This document shows, piece after piece, positions 32,476 to 34,724 of a DNA stretch of 34,724 bases. The stretch is from positions 1 through 34,724 of the forward strand of contig JAEEVL010000028.1 in NCBI GenBank assembly GCA_016290875.1, read 5' to 3'. The notes below the pieces were generated by a model. The model saw only the letters and a list, made by a program, of their open reading frames with translations. It ran no database searches and was not told the origin of the DNA. Position numbers and translations under genes: made by a program. Source of the DNA: Ruminococcus sp. Lineage in GTDB: Bacteria; Bacillota; Clostridia; Oscillospirales; Ruminococcaceae. Position 1 is the stretch's first letter; each line of letters starts with the position of its first letter.

Positions 32476-33675
32476 ATGGAAACAATCGAAAAGCAGTGTG
32501 TTATCAGTGAATTTCCTGAGATAGTAGCATTCAAAGAATACTACGATACCACTGTTACCAACAAGACAACATACTTCAAAGTAAACGAGGGCATCGCAAG
32601 AGGAAGAGTCGTTATCAAGGGCGAGGAGAAAGTAAACTACTCCACCTATAACTATCTCGGACTTACAGCTGATCCCAGAGTCATCGAATTCACAAAAGAT
32701 GCTATCGAAAAACACGGCACATCAGTTTCCGGAAGCAGAATACTTACCGGTGAGATCGAGCTTCACAGAATGCTCGAAAGACAAATTGCCGACTTTCTCG
32801 GTGTAGATGATTCTGTCGTATTCGTAGGAGGTCACTGCACAAACGTCAACCTCATCGGCAATATCGTAGATGATAAGGACCTCGTTATACACGATGCATA
32901 TGCTCATAACAGCATAGTTCAAGGGGCTATTCTCTCCCACGCAAAGAGAATGCACTTTAATCACAACGATATGGCAGACCTTGAAAAGAAGCTTAAGCGT
33001 CTGAGAGATAAATACCGCCGTGTTCTGATCGTTGCAGAGGGTATCTATTCTATGGACGGCGACATATGTAACCTCCCCGAGCTTATCCGCATAAAGAAGC
33101 AGTATCAAGCTATCCTTATGGTCGATGAAGCCCATTCTTTCGGTACTATCGGCGATCACGGCCGCGGTGTAACAAGCCACTTTGGAGTTGATCCGAAAGA
33201 TGTAGATATTCTCATGGGAACTCTCAGCAAATCTGCTGCAAGCTGCGGCGGATACATTGCAGGAAACAAGGACTTTATCTGGTATCTCCGCCGTAATTCT
33301 CCCGGATTTGTATTCAGCTGCGGTCTCTCACCTGCCAATACAGCTGCGGCTTATAAGGCGATAGAGATATTCAGCAACGATTCTTCCAAGATAGATAAAC
33401 TACACGAAAACGCAGCTTACTTCCTGAAGTCAGTCTCTGAACTCGGATACAACACAGGACTCAGCGAAGGAACTTCTATCGTCCCTGTCATCATTGGCAA
33501 CTCTCAGAAGACTGTTTATATCTCAAACGAGCTCTACAAGCGCGGTATTAATGCTCTGCCGATCATCTACCCGGCAGTAAAAGAAGATGAGGCAAGAATC
33601 AGATTCTTTATGTCGGCAGACCATACCCGTGAAGACCTCGATAAAACTATCAACGCTCTTCGCGAACTGAGGTAA
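32476..33675 (+). CDS. Alpha-oxoamine synthase (AONS/KBL/SPT/CqsA family)
   Basis: The protein has 399 residues, normal for the family. It shows NYSTYNYLGL and SGSRILTG near the N-terminus, H144 in DAYAHNS (stacks on PLP), DEAHSFG with D217 and H220, and the PLP lysine K252 in TLSKSAASCGG. These enzymes join an amino acid to an acyl thioester with loss of CO2, giving an alpha-aminoketone. AAGGAG lies 10 bases before the ATG. It is divergent from the NRPS operon and has the same palindrome at its start site, so it is likely part of the same pathway, possibly acting on a carrier-bound acyl chain. Alternatives are biotin, threonine or sphingoid-type metabolism, or CqsA-like signal synthesis. Residues do not settle which. 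Confidence 0.85.
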   Translation: METIEKQCVISEFPEIVAFKEYYDTTVTNKTTYFKVNEGIARGRVVIKGEEKVNYSTYNYLGLTADPRVIEFTKDAIEKHGTSVSGSRILTGEIELHRMLERQIADFLGVDDSVVFVGGHCTNVNLIGNIVDDKDLVIHDAYAHNSIVQGAILSHAKRMHFNHNDMADLEKKLKRLRDKYRRVLIVAEGIYSMDGDICNLPELIRIKKQYQAILMVDEAHSFGTIGDHGRGVTSHFGVDPKDVDILMGTLSKSAASCGGYIAGNKDFIWYLRRNSPGFVFSCGLSPANTAAAYKAIEIFSNDSSKIDKLHENAAYFLKSVSELGYNTGLSEGTSIVPVIIGNSQKTVYISNELYKRGINALPIIYPAVKEDEARIRFFMSADHTREDLDKTINALRELR

Positions 33676-33681
33676 CTCATC

Positions 33682-34473
33682 ATGACAAAAACAGCGATTG
33701 TAACCGGCGGCAGCAGCGGTATCGGAAGAGCTGTTGCTCTTAGACTCAGCGAAAATGGCTACAAAGTGTATGAGTTTTCACGAAAAGGCAAGAGCAGCAA
33801 CGGTATCACGCATTGTACTGTTGATGTCACAGACGAAGAACTCGTTCAGAAAAACGTAAAAGAAATATTTGACCGTGAACAAAGAATAGACCTTGTAATC
33901 AACAGCGCCGGCTTTGGAATATCAGGCGGCTGTGAGTTCACAAGCGAGGCAGATGCGCGTCGTCAGGTTGAAGTCAATCTCTTCGGTACAGCAAACGTTG
34001 ATAAGGCAGTTCTGCCTTATATGAGAAAACAAAGCTATGGCAAAATCATCAATATCAGTAGCGTTGCAGCTGTTATGCCTCTCCCCTTTCAGGTGTGGTA
34101 TTCAGCAAGCAAGGCTGGTATAAATTCCTATACACTTGGTCTTGCAAATGAAGTCAAACCTTATGGTATTGAGGTTTGTGCTGTTATGTTCGGTGACCTA
34201 TGCACAGGTTTCACTTCAGCAAGGAACAGTTTTGTAAACGGAGACGCTGAATACGGAGGAAGAATTAGCCGTTCACTCGCCAAAGCCGAAAAAGATGAGC
34301 AGAGCGGGCAAACTCCTGATAAAGCGGCAAAGTACATAATGCATATTCTCAGAAAGAAAAAACTGCCTTTGCTCTGTACCATGGGACTTGGTTACAAAGG
34401 TGCTGTTCTGTTAGATAGAATACTAACCTCACGATTAAAGAATTTCCTTCTTTATAAGCTGTACGCTGAATAA
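33682..34473 (+). CDS. Short-chain dehydrogenase/reductase (SDR)
   Basis: The protein has 263 residues. The cofactor motif is TGGSSGIG at 8-15, with NSAG at 74-77 and the catalytic S127, Y140 and K144 (YSASK). A hydrophobic/basic C-terminal tail resembles membrane-linked SDRs such as 3-ketosphinganine reductases. It starts 6 bases after the oxoamine synthase stop, so both are made together. The pair oxoamine synthase plus SDR is the logic of sphingoid-base formation: build an aminoketone, then reduce it to an amino alcohol. In this setting reduction of the ketone made by the neighbour is the simplest inference. Confidence 0.85.
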   Translation: MTKTAIVTGGSSGIGRAVALRLSENGYKVYEFSRKGKSSNGITHCTVDVTDEELVQKNVKEIFDREQRIDLVINSAGFGISGGCEFTSEADARRQVEVNLFGTANVDKAVLPYMRKQSYGKIINISSVAAVMPLPFQVWYSASKAGINSYTLGLANEVKPYGIEVCAVMFGDLCTGFTSARNSFVNGDAEYGGRISRSLAKAEKDEQSGQTPDKAAKYIMHILRKKKLPLLCTMGLGYKGAVLLDRILTSRLKNFLLYKLYAE

Positions 34474-34560
34474 TACTGCTCTTCGGCTGATTTCTTAACA
34501 TAATTGAATCCTCATAAAAAGAGCCCGATATATCGTAATGCCATTAAGCTAAGAAAACGC

Positions 34561-34602
34561 AAAATAGTCACAGGAATCAGAAATGATCCTGCGACTATTT
34601 TT
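34561..34602. terminator. Strong terminator after the oxoamine synthase/SDR operon
   Basis: AAAATAGTC-A-CAGGA (34561-34575) pairs with TCCTG-C-GACTATTTT (34587-34601) with one mismatch. The plus strand ends in five T and the minus strand has the mirror A/T arrangement, so it can work both ways. Bases 34474-34560 hold nothing else recognised. Confidence 0.8.
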
Positions 34603-34664
34603 ATGAATAAAATGTAAATTTCTGTGAAAAGGTATTGACAAGAAGCCGAAAATGTGCGGCGAAG

Positions 34665-34690
34665 CCAATCAGATATACACATCTGATTGG
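34665..34690 (+). promoter_or_regulatory. Hairpin next to the ribosome site of the gene at the window end
   Basis: CCAATCAGAT (34665-34674) pairs perfectly with ATCTGATTGG (34681-34690) around a 6-base loop. The last bases of the stem are the first of the ribosome site TTGGAGGAA (34688-34694), so folding could hide the site. A TTGACA at 34635-34640 may be a -35 box but no good -10 follows. Confidence 0.5.
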
Positions 34691-34701
34691 AGGAATTTAT
34701 T

Positions 34702-34724
34702 GTGCAGAATTATTGTAATATCGT
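34702..34724 (+). CDS. Start of an unidentified gene (cut by window edge)
   Basis: A GTG codon at 34702 lies 7 bases after TTGGAGGAA and opens the frame M-Q-N-Y-C-N-I, which continues out of the window. Too short to name. Confidence 0.45.

Noticed and set aside
32404..32715. Minus-strand open frame of 103 residues across the oxoamine synthase start
   Set aside because: It overlaps a clearly real gene and its operator on the other strand and has no recognisable protein pattern.
34409..34428. GTTAG...CTAAC pair inside the SDR gene
   Set aside because: The spacing is 8 bases instead of 6 and it lies within coding sequence near no promoter; probably chance.
1..34724. CRISPR array, tRNA or rRNA genes, prophage
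   Set aside because: No regularly spaced repeats, cloverleaf sequences, rRNA-like stretches or phage gene patterns were seen.

Overview
The window looks like the chromosome of an anaerobic Gram-positive gut bacterium of the Clostridia, most likely a Ruminococcus-type Oscillospiraceae. The signs are AT-leaning DNA with strong AGGAGG-type ribosome sites, a FeoA/FeoA/FeoB set with a small Cys-rich FeoB partner, DUF2325 and DUF3793 proteins, a Tp47-like surface protein with a Thr/Glu-rich stalk and a sortase-like tail, and Cys-rich short proteins. The genus is an inference; no rRNA or marker gene is present.

Layout. (1) 1-361: the end of an IS256-family transposase, then terminators. (2) 362-5757, minus strand: a two-gene operon. 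The first gene is a membrane TIR protein with a coiled coil and a large beta-propeller-like domain. The second is a membrane protein with two Rossmann/RCK-like domains and a C-terminal RyR domain. They overlap by ATGA and have their own strong promoter. (3) 5812-11134, minus: an iron-linked redox operon, DUF2325 - DUF3793 - flavodoxin - Tp47-like surface protein - MsrQ-like/FMN-binding reductase - AraC regulator. (4) 11152-14460, minus: feoA1 - feoA2 - feoB - Cys-rich peptide, a ferrous iron transport set. (5) 14620-32047, minus: an 11-gene nonribosomal peptide cluster. Its order is thioesterase, stand-alone C domain, stand-alone carrier protein, saccharopine-dehydrogenase-like reductase, ABC ATPase and permease, aryl-acid AMP ligase, NRPS (Cy-A-PCP), thioesterase, NRPS (ArCP-Cy-A with embedded MT-like domain-PCP) and methyltransferase. 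(6) 32048-32475: a divergent control region. (7) 32476-34473, plus: alpha-oxoamine synthase plus SDR. (8) 34474-34724: a terminator, a hairpin and the start of a further gene.

How it fits together. Both NRPS adenylation domains carry the cysteine code, and the AMP ligase has a salicylate-like pocket. The core product is therefore predicted to be aryl-Cys-Cys, of the pyochelin/yersiniabactin kind: a siderophore or metallophore. Seven copies of a 16-bp palindrome, GTTAG-N6-CTAAC, lie at the feo promoters, the redox operon, the NRPS operon (promoter, leader and an internal position) and the oxoamine synthase promoter. This binds the separate transcription units into one predicted iron regulon. 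The feoA and oxoamine synthase promoters also share an upstream element, TTTGTTA-N3-TATACAAAC, at the same 14-bp distance from the -35 box, a plausible site for the AraC protein.

The most unusual parts are four. The first is the NRPS cluster, with an orphan C/PCP pair, a Cys-nucleophile thioesterase and an oxoamine synthase/SDR pair in the place where related systems use a PKS. The second is the shared two-element promoter design. The third is the Tp47-like protein carrying a flavinylation-like motif. The fourth is the TIR/RyR membrane pair. No salicylate synthase, siderophore importer, ApbE or metal-dependent repressor gene is seen in the window.
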